Shown one piece after another: positions 23,491 to 32,538 of a stretch of 64,000 bases of DNA. Source of the DNA: Kribbella pittospori (GTDB lineage: Bacteria > Actinomycetota > Actinomycetes > Propionibacteriales > Kribbellaceae); NCBI RefSeq assembly GCF_004331465.1, contig NZ_SJKB01000006.1, positions 1 to 64,000 of the forward strand. Direction: 5' to 3'. Every line of letters begins with the position of its first letter. Positions within the stretch are counted from its first letter, which is position 1. The position numbers and the translations under genes were made by a program. Below the pieces are notes generated by a model. That model saw only the letters and a program-made list of their open reading frames with translations. It did not search any database and was not told the DNA's origin.

Positions 23491-25536
23491 TTAGTGGGGT
23501 GGGTTTTGGCCGGCTTGGTTGGGGTGGGGTGGTGAGGGCTGGGTTGGGTACTGCGGGTCCTGGTGGGCGTGGTGGGGCCAGGGTTGGGGGACTGGGTGCG
23601 GAGTGGCTGGTTTCCTGCGTAGGCGTAGGACGGTGAGGGTGCCGATGAGTAGGAGGAGGAGACCGCCTCCGGCTAGGCCTGCGATCAGGGCGGTTGGGGT
23701 GCCGTTGTCGGAGTCGTCGCTGGCCTGGACTGGACCGCCTGCCTCGTTCTTGTTGCCGGAGTCGGCTGGCTGGGATGGGGTGTTGGTCGGGGACGGTGTT
23801 ACGGACTCGCCTGAGACCGGGGTGGCGCCATCGACGTACTCCGGCTTACCGGTACCCGCCGTACCGACCACTCCGACTGTGAGGGTGAGCGGGATGGTGA
23901 AGGCTTTGTCGTTGTCTTTGCGGCTCAGCGATACGGCGATGTAGTACTCACCGGGCGTTGAGGTGCCGGTGTCCTGGTTGTTGGCGCCGTTGCGGTTGAG
24001 GTAGCGGATCTCTTTGGTTGTTACGGCCTTGACCAGGCCTCGCTTGGTGAGGACACCGCGGGTGTAGGCGCCGCCCGGCACGTTCTTGGCGAAGACTGCG
24101 TAGACGTCCTCGCCGATGGGCGAGATGAGCGCGGTGTCTAGGTAGCGGATCCCGTCGAGCGCCTCGGCCTGGGCTCCGGCCATCTCCGGCACCGTGATCT
24201 GCGCCTGAATCCGCTGTCCCCAGTCAGCCTTCACCTTGTAGAGCTGCAACTCCCCCGGCATCAGGGTCGTCTTGTAGCTGCCCGGCTCGAGCAGCGAAGC
24301 ATCCGGGAAGCTGGAACCGGGAACGATCTCGCGCGGGGTCGACCCGGGCATCGGAGCCCAGACCGGGTCGGTAGCCGGCGCCGGCAGGCTGGTGATCGAG
24401 TCGACCGGCGGCTCCTCGTCGATCCGGAGCTCGTACGGCACACCCTTGAGCTCCCGGAGGTCCTTGCCTGGGTTCACGGTGAGCACCATCTGGTCGGACG
24501 CCGAACACTCCTCGTTCTGCTTCTCGTACTTCGACCAGCTTGCGGCCGTCCCCGTCGCGAGGCCCTGGTCGCCGTCGAACCCTCTGGGGTAGCTGCAGCC
24601 GCACTGCTCACCGCTGGGTGTGTTGAGCCGCACCTCGGTCTGGATGACGAAGCTGCCGCCGGAGGGCCGTCGGAAGCTGACGCCGGCACGAAGCGTCGAG
24701 CCGGTGATGGTCCGCCTGATCAGGTAGTGCTTCGCGGTGTCGTCCACCCCGAAGGTGTCCGAGTAGTGGCCCGGGGCAAGGACCGGGGCGCCCTCCTGCT
24801 GCGGCGCACCATGGACGGGTGTGCCTGAGATGCGGAACGGGCGGAACGCTCGGGTGGACAGGCGATCCAGACCGGTCTCGAGATCGATGGTCGAGTCGGC
24901 GTCGTAGTAGTCACCGCGGCCCTCACGAGCCACGCACTGCAGTTGAGTACGCGCCTTGCCGCCGACGCGGAACCCGACCACGTCGATCTTCAGATCGATG
25001 CCCTGCTTCGCGATCGAGCGCGCCACCTCACATGGCTCCGGCGCGCAGGTGGCCTCACCGTCGGACACCAGCACGATCGTGCGCTGGCCGGTCGGACCGA
25101 GATCCTTCGCGGCTTGCTGCAGCGCGTACGCGATCGGCGTCTCGCCGTACGGCTTGTACTTCGCGATCGCTGCTTGCAACTGCGGCCGGTTGCCGGTCCC
25201 GATCGGGACGGTCAGCTGGGTGTCGGTGCAGGCGCCTGGCTGGGTGCGCTTGAACACGGTCGCTCCGTAGACCCGCAGGCCGACCTGCGCGTTCTCGGGG
25301 AGCTTGCTCACGACCTGGGTCAGCGCCGTGCGGGCCGCCACGATCTTCGTCTTGCCATCACCGGCCGGCTCCTTCATCGACCCGGACGAGTCCAGCACCA
25401 TCACGAGCTTGCCGGTGTCACCCGGCTCGGGGTCGGCCGAGGCCGTCCCGGTGGTCAGTCCGGCCAGGACTGCGGTCAGGGTGATGGCGAGGAGCGCCCA
25501 CACCGCGGGGCGGCGGGGTCCCTGCAGAGCCGTCAT
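23491..25536 (-). CDS. Secreted, membrane-anchored vWA-domain protein
   Basis: A 681-residue protein with a signal peptide (about 1-34, ending TASA), then a von Willebrand A domain (about 43-225) whose MIDAS is intact: DSSGS (49-53), GETPIAYAL and VSDGEA. About 370 residues of unrecognised beta-rich extracellular sequence follow, then a Ser/Thr/Pro stalk, one membrane helix (about 628-650, LIAGLAGGGLLLLLIGTLTVL) and a Pro/His/Gln-rich cytoplasmic tail. It should bind a protein ligand through a metal. ATG 25536 has GGAGG seven bases upstream; the 42 codons before it cover the operator region. Confidence 0.85.
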   Translation of the reverse strand: MTALQGPRRPAVWALLAITLTAVLAGLTTGTASADPEPGDTGKLVMVLDSSGSMKEPAGDGKTKIVAARTALTQVVSKLPENAQVGLRVYGATVFKRTQPGACTDTQLTVPIGTGNRPQLQAAIAKYKPYGETPIAYALQQAAKDLGPTGQRTIVLVSDGEATCAPEPCEVARSIAKQGIDLKIDVVGFRVGGKARTQLQCVAREGRGDYYDADSTIDLETGLDRLSTRAFRPFRISGTPVHGAPQQEGAPVLAPGHYSDTFGVDDTAKHYLIRRTITGSTLRAGVSFRRPSGGSFVIQTEVRLNTPSGEQCGCSYPRGFDGDQGLATGTAASWSKYEKQNEECSASDQMVLTVNPGKDLRELKGVPYELRIDEEPPVDSITSLPAPATDPVWAPMPGSTPREIVPGSSFPDASLLEPGSYKTTLMPGELQLYKVKADWGQRIQAQITVPEMAGAQAEALDGIRYLDTALISPIGEDVYAVFAKNVPGGAYTRGVLTKRGLVKAVTTKEIRYLNRNGANNQDTGTSTPGEYYIAVSLSRKDNDKAFTIPLTLTVGVVGTAGTGKPEYVDGATPVSGESVTPSPTNTPSQPADSGNKNEAGGPVQASDDSDNGTPTALIAGLAGGGLLLLLIGTLTVLRLRRKPATPHPVPQPWPHHAHQDPQYPTQPSPPHPNQAGQNPPH

Positions 25537-25562
25537 CGTTTCCTCCAGTGAGATTCGCTGCC

Positions 25563-25679
25563 GCAAACCCTGGCAGTTTGCGATCGCAAATGTCAATGTG
25601 ATTCGTTCCGCGCTCGGTTGTCCACAACTGCAAACGGATGGGTTGGCAATTTGCCTTCGCAACTGCGAAGATGTTTGCA
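25563..25679. promoter_or_regulatory. Cluster of TTTGC/GCAAA palindromic operators
   Basis: TTTGCGATCGCAAA (25577-25590) is a perfect 14-bp palindrome, and CTTCGCA-AC-TGCGAAG (25655-25670) is a perfect inverted repeat. Further GCAAA or TTTGC half-sites occur near 25563, 25630, 25650 and 25674. All lie between the divergent vWA and HTH genes, so the HTH protein probably binds here and controls both. Confidence 0.6.
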
Positions 25680-25718
25680 GTCGGCCACGGACGACGGCCG
25701 GGTAAGGGGATCACACTG

Positions 25719-26390
25719 ATGGACCAGACAGCCCACAACCTCCAGCAGCAGATCGAGCTGTACGGCGAGACGCTCGGTGAAGTGGTCCGCCGAGTCGCCG
25801 GGCCACTCGGCCTGACCCAGAGCGCGCTCGCGCAGGTGATCGGGCTGTCGGCGCCGATGCTGTCACAGCTGATGAGCGCGCAGCGGGTGAAGATCGGCAA
25901 TCCCGCGGTGGTGTCGCGCCTTCGCGCCGTGTCCGAGCTCGCTGATCTGGCCATCGCCAATGAGCTCGGTCCCAACGACATTCCCGACTCGCTGGACCGG
26001 ATCCGCGCCTCGACGGGCGCCTACACCGAGGCCACCACCCAGCTGCGGCGATCACCCGGCCCCCCAGCGGGGCAGACGGCCAGCTCGACGCCACCCTTTG
26101 CGACACCCCCTGGACTGACCGCGGACGCGCCGACCGGACAGACCTGGCCGTCAGGAGGCGCGCCCACGAACGCGCCGCCCACCAATGCGCTCACGAATGC
26201 GCCAGCGACCGCGCGGGCCGTCGTACGGGAGATCCAGGATCTGTTCCGTGCGGTCGCGTCCGCCGAGGAGATCCAGCGGGCCGCCGACGCGGCCGCCGCG
26301 GAGTCGCCGGCGATCGCCGAATTACTGCTCGCCTACGGGACCGGCCGGACCGACGATGCTGTCGCGCACTATGAGAAACACCACGGTTGA
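25719..26390 (+). CDS. XRE-like HTH regulator with disordered linker
   Basis: A 223-residue DNA-binding protein. The HTH lies around residues 25-60 (LGLTQSALAQVIGLSAPMLSQLMSAQRVKIGNP), then a Pro/Thr/Ala-rich linker (about 110-165, with repeated TNAP) and a helical C-terminal domain (about 168-223, REIQDLFRAVASAEEIQRAADAA) that may dimerise. ATG 25719 is used; upstream codons overlap the operator palindromes. Divergent from the vWA gene and close to the kinase, so a role in that module is likely but unproven. Confidence 0.75.
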   Translation: MDQTAHNLQQQIELYGETLGEVVRRVAGPLGLTQSALAQVIGLSAPMLSQLMSAQRVKIGNPAVVSRLRAVSELADLAIANELGPNDIPDSLDRIRASTGAYTEATTQLRRSPGPPAGQTASSTPPFATPPGLTADAPTGQTWPSGGAPTNAPPTNALTNAPATARAVVREIQDLFRAVASAEEIQRAADAAAAESPAIAELLLAYGTGRTDDAVAHYEKHHG

Positions 26391-26519
26391 CCAGTCGGCA
26401 TCGACGCACGAGCAAGCGCATGAGGCGTTGACATAGCACAGGCCGCGTAGACATCTCGGCCTGTCTCACTGGTTGTCGGTGCGGAATGCCCGGCACCCAG
26501 GCGATGTTCCGTTGCCACG

Positions 26520-26538
26520 GCAGGGTGGTTTGCCCTGC
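26520..26538 (+). terminator. Small hairpin after the HTH gene
   Basis: GCAGGG (26520-26525) and CCCTGC (26533-26538) flank TGGTTTG in the 176-nt gap before the amino-acid ABC operon. It may end HTH transcription or lie in the leader of the next operon. Nothing else is recognisable in the gap. Confidence 0.3.
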
Positions 26539-26566
26539 ATTCGTTGACGTTTGTGAGGAGACAGTC

Positions 26567-27424
26567 GTGCGCGCCATCAGCGCCCTTCGCCGGATCACCG
26601 CAATAGCCACCGCCGTCACCCTGGCGGCCATGATGGTTGCCTGCGGCAGCAATGACGATCCGGCCGCGAGCGGACCGGACCTCGGGCTGATGAAGTCCGG
26701 GACGTTGCGGATCGGGACGCTGACCGACGCGCCGCCGAACGTGTACGTGAAGGACGGCAAGTTCACCGGGTTCGACAACGACCTGATCACCGCGGTCGCG
26801 GCCAAGCTCAACCTGAAGCCGGAGTTCGTCGGCACCGACTTCTCCGCCCTGCTGTCGCAGGTGAACGGCGGCCAGTTCGACCTCGGCAGCTCGTCCATCA
26901 CCGTGACCGAGGCGCGCAAGAAGACGGTTGCCTTCAGCAATGGGTACGACTTCGGCTACCTCGGTCTGAACACCACCAAGACCTCCGGCATCACGACGTT
27001 CGACCAGCTCCAGGGCAAGCGGGTCGTCGTGGTCCAGGGCACCGTCCAGGACGACTACGCCACTGGCAAGGGCCTGGACCCGGTCCGCGTGCCCAACTAC
27101 AACGCCGCGCTCGGCCAGCTCAAGGCCGGTACGGCCGACGCCTGGGTGTCGCCCGCCGAGATCGGCGAGAAGATGGCCAAGGAGCAGGGCGGCGGCACAG
27201 TGATCCTGGCGGCCAAGGAACTCAGTGACGCGCCGATGGCGTTCGCGGTGGCCAAGAGCAACGACAAGCTGCGGGACGCGGTGAACAAGGCGCTCGACGA
27301 GGTGATCGCCGACGGCACCTGGACCAAGCTCGTCGAGCAGTACTACCCAGGCCGCGCCGTACCGCCGAACTTCAAGCCAGGTAGCGGCAGCGTCGCGCCG
27401 AGCACCACCGCAGCAGCCGGCTGA
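26567..27424 (+). CDS. Amino-acid ABC transporter substrate-binding lipoprotein
   Basis: A 285-residue family 3 solute-binding protein. The signal peptide ends in a lipobox-like MVAC with Cys near residue 25. The binding fold shows GTLRIGTLTDAPPNVYVKDGKFTGFDNDLI, the SSSITVTEARKKTVAFSNGY block and WTKLVEQYYPG. These proteins capture polar amino acids or related compounds. GTG 26567 has GAGGAG upstream; the longer frame has no signal peptide. It overlaps the permease start as TGATG. Confidence 0.92.
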   Translation: MRAISALRRITAIATAVTLAAMMVACGSNDDPAASGPDLGLMKSGTLRIGTLTDAPPNVYVKDGKFTGFDNDLITAVAAKLNLKPEFVGTDFSALLSQVNGGQFDLGSSSITVTEARKKTVAFSNGYDFGYLGLNTTKTSGITTFDQLQGKRVVVVQGTVQDDYATGKGLDPVRVPNYNAALGQLKAGTADAWVSPAEIGEKMAKEQGGGTVILAAKELSDAPMAFAVAKSNDKLRDAVNKALDEVIADGTWTKLVEQYYPGRAVPPNFKPGSGSVAPSTTAAAG

Positions 27425-28179
27425 TGGACGTCTGGTCCACGCTCGGCGACACCTTCCTCGACTGGGAGTCGATGAAGGCGGTCCTGCCCGAGATGCTCAA
27501 GGTAGGACTGGTCAACACGCTGATCCTGGCGGCCGCCTCGGTCGTGCTGGGCACCGTGCTCGGCATGGTCGTGGCGGTCCTCGCCCTGTCCCGGAGGCGT
27601 TGGCTCCGTTGGCCGGCGAAGATCTACACCGACATCTTCCGCGGCCTGCCGGCGATCCTGACCATCCTGCTGATCGGCCAGGGCCTGTCCCCCATCACCC
27701 GGCACTGGTGGGGCCCGAATCCGTACCCGCTCGGCATCCTCGCGCTCTCCCTCATCGCCGCCGCGTACATCGGCGAGATCTTCCGCTCCGGCATCCAAAG
27801 CGTCGAGAAGGGCCAACTCGAAGCTGCGCGGGCACTCGGATTCAGCTACTCGGATGGGATGCGGCTGGTCGTCATCCCGCAAGGGGTACGTCGAGTCCTT
27901 CCCGCGCTGGTGAATCAGTTCATCGCCCTGGTGAAGGAGTCGAGCCTGGTCTACTTCCTCGGTCTGCTCGCCAGCCAACGAGAGCTGTTCCGCATCGGAC
28001 AGGACGCGGCCGCGACCAACGGCAACCTGTCGCCGTTGCTGCTGGCCGGCATCTTCTACCTGATCATCACGGTCCCGCTCACCCACTTGGTGAACTACTT
28101 CGACAAGCGTCTGCGCGAGGGCCGTCCAGCCGACTCCGAGGACGTCGTACTGGAGGAGTTGGCGCATGCAAACCGTTGA
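27424..28179 (+). CDS. Amino-acid ABC transporter permease
   Basis: A 251-residue inner-membrane permease of the HisM/GlnP type with about five helices. The EAA-like loop with the family pattern is EAARALGFSYSDGMRLVVIPQGVRRVLPALVNQFI (about 135-170). One permease probably homodimerises. It is tightly coupled: one-base overlap with the binding protein gene and 14 nt with the ATPase gene. Confidence 0.93.
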   Translation: MDVWSTLGDTFLDWESMKAVLPEMLKVGLVNTLILAAASVVLGTVLGMVVAVLALSRRRWLRWPAKIYTDIFRGLPAILTILLIGQGLSPITRHWWGPNPYPLGILALSLIAAAYIGEIFRSGIQSVEKGQLEAARALGFSYSDGMRLVVIPQGVRRVLPALVNQFIALVKESSLVYFLGLLASQRELFRIGQDAAATNGNLSPLLLAGIFYLIITVPLTHLVNYFDKRLREGRPADSEDVVLEELAHANR

Positions 28180-28912
28180 GGTCACCACAGCCGCCAGCCT
28201 CGAGGTGTCCGGGGTCGAGCTCGCGTTCGGCACCAACAAGGTCCTGCGCGGTGTAGATCTGCAAGTGCCGGCCGGGCGTACGGCGTGTGTGATCGGACCG
28301 TCCGGCTCCGGGAAGTCGACGTTGCTCCGAGCGATCAACCGCCTACTCGAACCTGACGCCGGCGACATCCGGCTGGCCGGCGAGTCGATCCTGGCCGGCA
28401 ACCCGGACGAGCTGCGGCGCCGGATCGGGATGGTGTTCCAGCACTTCAACCTGTTCCCGCACAAGTCGGTGCTCGAGAACATCACCCTCCCGCTGCGCCA
28501 GCTCAAGAAGCTGGACCCCGACCAGGCACGGGCCGCAGCGCTAGGACAACTCGAGCTCGTCGGGCTGAGCCACAAGGCCGCCGCGCGACCGGGCAACCTT
28601 TCCGGCGGTCAGCAGCAGCGGGTCGCAATCGCCCGCGCGCTGGCGATGGAGCCCGAGGTCATGCTGTTCGACGAGGCCACCTCGGCCCTGGACCCCGAGC
28701 TGGTGAAGGGCGTCCTCGCATTGATGGCGGACCTCGCTCAGACCGGGATGACCATGGTTGTCGTCACCCACGAGATGGGGTTCGCCCGCGAGGTCGCCGA
28801 CCAGGTCGCATTCATGGACCATGGGGTCGTGGTGGAGTCCGGCGTACCCGAGCAGGTCTTCACCGCAGCGCAGTCACCGCGGCTGCGGCAGTTCCTCTCG
28901 CAGGTGCTCTAG
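28166..28912 (+). CDS. Amino-acid ABC transporter ATP-binding protein
   Basis: A 248-residue ATPase of the GlnQ/HisP group. Walker A GPSGSGKST (about 45-53), VFQHFNLFPHKSVLEN typical of polar amino-acid importers, signature LSGGQQQR, Walker B VMLFDEATSALDPE and H-loop VTHEMGFAREVAD are complete. It completes the importer; a strong hairpin about 110 nt downstream ends the operon. Confidence 0.94.
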   Translation: MQTVEVTTAASLEVSGVELAFGTNKVLRGVDLQVPAGRTACVIGPSGSGKSTLLRAINRLLEPDAGDIRLAGESILAGNPDELRRRIGMVFQHFNLFPHKSVLENITLPLRQLKKLDPDQARAAALGQLELVGLSHKAAARPGNLSGGQQQRVAIARALAMEPEVMLFDEATSALDPELVKGVLALMADLAQTGMTMVVVTHEMGFAREVADQVAFMDHGVVVESGVPEQVFTAAQSPRLRQFLSQVL

Positions 28913-29018
28913 CGACAGGAAGCAACGCCGGAGCGTCCGCTATGCGTAGTTTGCTGACTCGGCAGCGGCGTGGATCCCGGCGCTCGGCGTGATCCCACGG
29001 ATCGTGGAGGGGTGAGGT

Positions 29019-29048
29019 AGAGGGCGTCTGAGTTCTCAGACGCCCTCT
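29019..29048 (+). terminator. Strong terminator hairpin
   Basis: AGAGGGCGTCTGAG (29019-29032) and CTCAGACGCCCTCT (29035-29048) are perfect 14-bp arms separated by TT; in practice the top pairs open to make the loop. It ends the ABC operon, just before the deacetylase gene. Confidence 0.82.
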
Positions 29049-29083
29049 CAGTGAGGCCCGCCCGCCCACGTCCGGGAGGACGC

Positions 29084-29824
29084 ATGGATGTTCGCTTGAC
29101 GCGCACCGGCCATCGGCTCATCGGTCTGGCGATGATGATGGTGGTCAGTGCGGTGATCGGCACCGTCGTCGTCGCAGCCGCCCGCAACCCGAGCCAGCAA
29201 CCACAGAGCGCACCGCCACCGCCAGCGCCACCGTCCGCAGCGCCGGTCAAGGCAGCCTTCCCCACCAAGTACGTCGTACTGACGTTCGACGACGGGCCGG
29301 ATGCGGCGTACACCCCGAAGATCCTCGACATCCTGGCGACGTACGAGGCGAAGGCGACGTTCTTCGAGGTCGGCAAGAACGTCACGAAGCACCCGGAACT
29401 GTCCAAACGCATCCACGACGCCGGGCACAGCGTGCAGAACCACACCTGGACGCATGCCGACCTGCGGCACCTGTCCGCCACCGCGTTCCGGCAGCAGGTC
29501 ACGTCGACCGACCAGGCCATCCAGGCCGCGATCGGCAGTACGCCGGGCTGCCTGCGACCGCCGTACGGCGGAATGGACCCCACCGTCCGGCAGCGGGCCA
29601 AGGCGCTCGGCAAGGACCTCGTGGTGTGGACCGTCGACTCGCGTGACTGGACCAAGCCCGGTACGACGGCGATCGTTCAGCGCGTGCTGAAGAACGTCCA
29701 CAGCGGATCGGTCATCCTGATGCACGACGGCGGCGGCAACCGCACTCAAACCATCGCCGCCCTCCCCACCATCCTCAAATCCCTCAAAGCGAAGGGCTAC
29801 GGCTTCCGCACACTGACCTGCTAG
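29084..29824 (+). CDS. Polysaccharide deacetylase (NodB homology, CE4)
   Basis: A 246-residue exported enzyme: one N-terminal membrane helix (about 10-33), a Pro-rich spacer, then the NodB domain. Motif 1 is TFDDGPDAAY (metal and catalytic Asp), motif 2 HSVQNHTWTH (HxxxH type), motif 3 RPPYGG, motif 5 ILMHDG. It should remove N-acetyl groups from peptidoglycan or another glycan outside the membrane. ATG 29084 has GGGAGGA upstream. Its TAG shares the tetranucleotide CTAG with the convergent HAD gene. Confidence 0.9.
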   Translation: MDVRLTRTGHRLIGLAMMMVVSAVIGTVVVAAARNPSQQPQSAPPPPAPPSAAPVKAAFPTKYVVLTFDDGPDAAYTPKILDILATYEAKATFFEVGKNVTKHPELSKRIHDAGHSVQNHTWTHADLRHLSATAFRQQVTSTDQAIQAAIGSTPGCLRPPYGGMDPTVRQRAKALGKDLVVWTVDSRDWTKPGTTAIVQRVLKNVHSGSVILMHDGGGNRTQTIAALPTILKSLKAKGYGFRTLTC

Positions 29825-30612
29825 TCCAGCGCGGCGACCAGGGGGACGACGTCGGCGATGGATTCGGCGATTCGGGTTGGGCGGTAGGGGAAGCGCTCGA
29901 CTTCGTGTTCGCCGGTGGAGCCGGACAGGACCAGGACGGTGCGGAGGCCCGCTTCGAGGCCGCTGATGATGTCGGTGTCCATCCGGTCGCCGATCATCAC
30001 GGTGGTTTCGGAGTGCGCCTCGATCCGGTTCAGTGCGCTGCGCATCATCAGCGGGTTCGGCTTGCCGACGAAGTACGGCGCGATGCCGGTGGCGCGGGTG
30101 ATCAGCGCGGCCACCGACCCGGTCGCGGGCAGCGGCCCCTCGGTGGACGGTCCGGTCGGATCGGGGTTGGTCGCGATGAACCGGGCACCGTCGGAGATCA
30201 GCCGGATCGCCTTGGTGATCGCCTCGAAGGAGTAGGTGCGCGTCTCACCCAGTACGACGTAGTCCGGCGCGCGCTCGGTCAGCACGTACCCGACCTCGTG
30301 CAGCGCCGTGGTCAGGCCAGCCTCGCCGATCACGTACGCCGTCCCGCCCGGGCGCTGGTCGTCGAGGAACTGGGCGGTGGCCAGCGCGCTGGTCCAGATC
30401 GCGGTCTCGGGGACGTCGATGCCACCGGCAAGCAGGCGGGCGTGCAGGTCGCGGGGCGTGAAGATCGAGTTGTTCGTCAGGACCAGGAACTTCTTCCCGG
30501 ACGCCTGCAACGACGCGATGAACTCACCGGCTCCAGGGATCGCGCGCTCCTCGTGCACCAGCACGCCGTCCATGTCCGTCAGCCAGCTCTCCACCGGCTT
30601 GTGCTCGGTCAT
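29821..30612 (-). CDS. HAD-superfamily phosphatase, NagD-like
   Basis: A 263-residue type IIA HAD enzyme. Motif I is TDMDGVLVHEE (about 12-22), motif II is VLTNNS, the cap follows, then KPNPLMMRSAL and the metal motif IGDRMDTDI. Members dephosphorylate nucleotides, glycolipid or sugar phosphates; the substrate is not determinable. Stop TAG overlaps the deacetylase stop on the other strand via CTAG (29821-29824). Confidence 0.9.
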   Translation of the reverse strand: MTEHKPVESWLTDMDGVLVHEERAIPGAGEFIASLQASGKKFLVLTNNSIFTPRDLHARLLAGGIDVPETAIWTSALATAQFLDDQRPGGTAYVIGEAGLTTALHEVGYVLTERAPDYVVLGETRTYSFEAITKAIRLISDGARFIATNPDPTGPSTEGPLPATGSVAALITRATGIAPYFVGKPNPLMMRSALNRIEAHSETTVMIGDRMDTDIISGLEAGLRTVLVLSGSTGEHEVERFPYRPTRIAESIADVVPLVAALD

Positions 30613-30681
30613 GGAGCAATCGTAGGTGTGACGATCCGTTCACCGTCGGAAGTTGTCGGTGGGGGGAGCAAGAATGCCGTC

Positions 30682-31899
30682 ATGGAGTTGTCCGGGTACC
30701 GCGAGCTGTGGCGCACGCACGGCGTGATCACGCTGCTGGCGTCGTCGCTGCTGGCGCGGTTGCCGATGCTCGCCACGCTGGTTCCGGTCGCGTTCCTCGC
30801 GAAGGACGCGGGCGGCTCGTTCCGGTGGGCCGGACTCGTGGCCGGCGCGTACTCGGTTGGCATGGCAATCGCCGGTCCACTCTGGTCCCGGACGGCCGAT
30901 CGCCGCGGGCCGCGCGGGGTGCTGCTCGTCACCGGCATGGCCTGGAGCGTGGCGCTCGCGCTGCTCGCCGCCCTGCCGTCGGGGCTGTATCGGCTGATGC
31001 CGCTGCTGACTCTGCTCGCCGGTGCGCTCGTGCCACCGGTCATGCAGACGCTGCGGGCCAGCTGGCCGCGCGTCGTCGAGGGACCGGCGCTGCGGACGGC
31101 GTACTCGGTGGACGCGACCGCGCAGGAGTTGCTGTTCATGGTGGGTCCGATGCTCGGGGCAACGGCGGTGAGCGTCGCCAGCCCGCGGCTCGGAGTGCTG
31201 CTCGCGGCGCTGATGTCGGCGGTCTTCATCTGGTGGTACGCGCTTCGACAACCGGAGCCGCTCGCCCGCGACGCCGAGGGCCCTCCGCCGTTGACCGCGC
31301 GTCAACTGCTGTGGCATCGACACCGGTTGCCGCTGATCCTCGCGTTCGGTCTGTGGGTGATGGCGTTCAACGGCATCTCACTCGGGATCGTCGCGTTCGC
31401 GGACGAGCACGGCGAGCGATTGATCGCGGGCGTCATGGAGGCCGTCTGGGCTTTCGGCAGCCTCGTGGGTGGCGCGGTGGCGGGTGCGTTGCCAGGCCGG
31501 CGTACGTCGTACCTGTGGCGCCGGGCCGCTCTGGTCGCGGCGGGGATGCTGCTGTGCGTGTTCGCGACCTGGTCACCGCTGTCGCTCGGGGTGGCGCTGA
31601 CGTTGTCCGGGCTGACGCTCGCGCCGGCGATCGGTGCGCTGTACGAACGTCTGGGCGCGCTCACGCCAGACACCGTGCGGACCGAGGTGTTCGGCTGGAT
31701 GGGCAGCGCGGCCATGGGCGGTGCGGCGATCGGGGCGGCGCTGTCAGGCGCGGTCGTCGAGAGTTTCGGGGTTCGCTACGTGTGGCTGCTCGCCGCCGGC
31801 TGTGCGGCGGTCTCACTCGTGCTGTTGCTACGCATTCCGTCGCAGCACCAGCCCGAGCCGGCTCTACCGGCCGGTGGCCTGCTCGGCGAGACCGCGTAG
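30682..31899 (+). CDS. MFS transporter
   Basis: A 405-residue, 12-helix major facilitator protein. The cytoplasmic loop 2-3 motif is SRTADRRGPRGVLLV (about 72-86), and RIPSQHQPEPALPAGG forms the C-terminal tail. Substrate unknown; the overall look is of a drug or metabolite exporter. ATG 30682 begins MELSGYRELWRTHG; the frame is open for 259 codons upstream, but that part is antisense to the HAD gene and Arg/Gln-rich. Its 3' end overlaps rpe by 36 nt. Confidence 0.88.
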   Translation: MELSGYRELWRTHGVITLLASSLLARLPMLATLVPVAFLAKDAGGSFRWAGLVAGAYSVGMAIAGPLWSRTADRRGPRGVLLVTGMAWSVALALLAALPSGLYRLMPLLTLLAGALVPPVMQTLRASWPRVVEGPALRTAYSVDATAQELLFMVGPMLGATAVSVASPRLGVLLAALMSAVFIWWYALRQPEPLARDAEGPPPLTARQLLWHRHRLPLILAFGLWVMAFNGISLGIVAFADEHGERLIAGVMEAVWAFGSLVGGAVAGALPGRRTSYLWRRAALVAAGMLLCVFATWSPLSLGVALTLSGLTLAPAIGALYERLGALTPDTVRTEVFGWMGSAAMGGAAIGAALSGAVVESFGVRYVWLLAAGCAAVSLVLLLRIPSQHQPEPALPAGGLLGETA

Positions 31900-32529
31900 C
31901 TGCTCGACCATCGCGTTCGGGTCACCGGCGGCGTACACAGCGGTGCCGGCGACGAAGACGTCCGCGCCGGCCTCGGCGCAGCGCTCGATCGTGTCGGCCG
32001 AGACGCCACCATCGATCTCGATCCACAGGTCGAGGCCGTGCTTGTCGAGCAACTGACGGGTCCGGCGGATCTTCGGGACGCACACATCGAGGAACTTCTG
32101 CCCGCCGAAGCCCGGCTCGACCGTCATGATCAGGATCATGTCGAGCTCGGCCAGCAGGTCCTCGTACGGCTCGATCGGCGTGGCCGGCCGGAGCGCCATC
32201 GCGGCCCGCGCACCCTTGGCGCGGATCTCGCGGGCGGTCCGGATCGGTGCGCGGCAGGCCTCGATGTGGAAGGTGACGCTGGCTGCGCCCGCCTCGACGT
32301 ACCCGGGAGCCCACCGGTCCGGGTCCTCGATCATCAGGTGGCAGTCGAGCGGCGTATTGGTCGCCTTGGCCAGGGACTCGACGACCGGCATGCCGAGCGT
32401 GAGGTTCGGCACGAAGTGGTTGTCCATCACGTCGACGTGCAGCCAGTCGGCGCTCGACACCGCGGTCGCCTCGTCGGCCAGCCGGGCGAAGTCGGCGGAC
32501 AGGATGCTCGGCGCGATCTGAATCCCCAT
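31864..32529 (-). CDS. rpe: Ribulose-phosphate 3-epimerase
   Basis: Interconverts ribulose-5-P and xylulose-5-P in the pentose phosphate pathway. The 221-residue TIM barrel carries IAPSILSADFARL, DVMDNHFVPNLTLG (metal His/Asp), HLMIEDPD, MTVEPGFGGQKF and EIDGGVSADT. Complete and normal length. In related actinobacteria rpe often lies beside ribD; here about 10 kb of other genes separate them. Confidence 0.96.
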   Translation of the reverse strand: MGIQIAPSILSADFARLADEATAVSSADWLHVDVMDNHFVPNLTLGMPVVESLAKATNTPLDCHLMIEDPDRWAPGYVEAGAASVTFHIEACRAPIRTAREIRAKGARAAMALRPATPIEPYEDLLAELDMILIMTVEPGFGGQKFLDVCVPKIRRTRQLLDKHGLDLWIEIDGGVSADTIERCAEAGADVFVAGTAVYAAGDPNAMVEQLRGLAEQATGR

Positions 32530-32538
32530 GGCGTCAAT

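Noticed and set aside
25655..25670. ClgR box
   Set aside because: The spacing between TTCGC and GCGAA (4 nt) does not fit the pattern I know, and the sites here share TTTGC/GCAAA half-sites instead.
29905..30681. 259-codon open extension before the MFS gene
   Set aside because: Antisense to the HAD gene and without a signal or domain; the MFS helices start at 30682.
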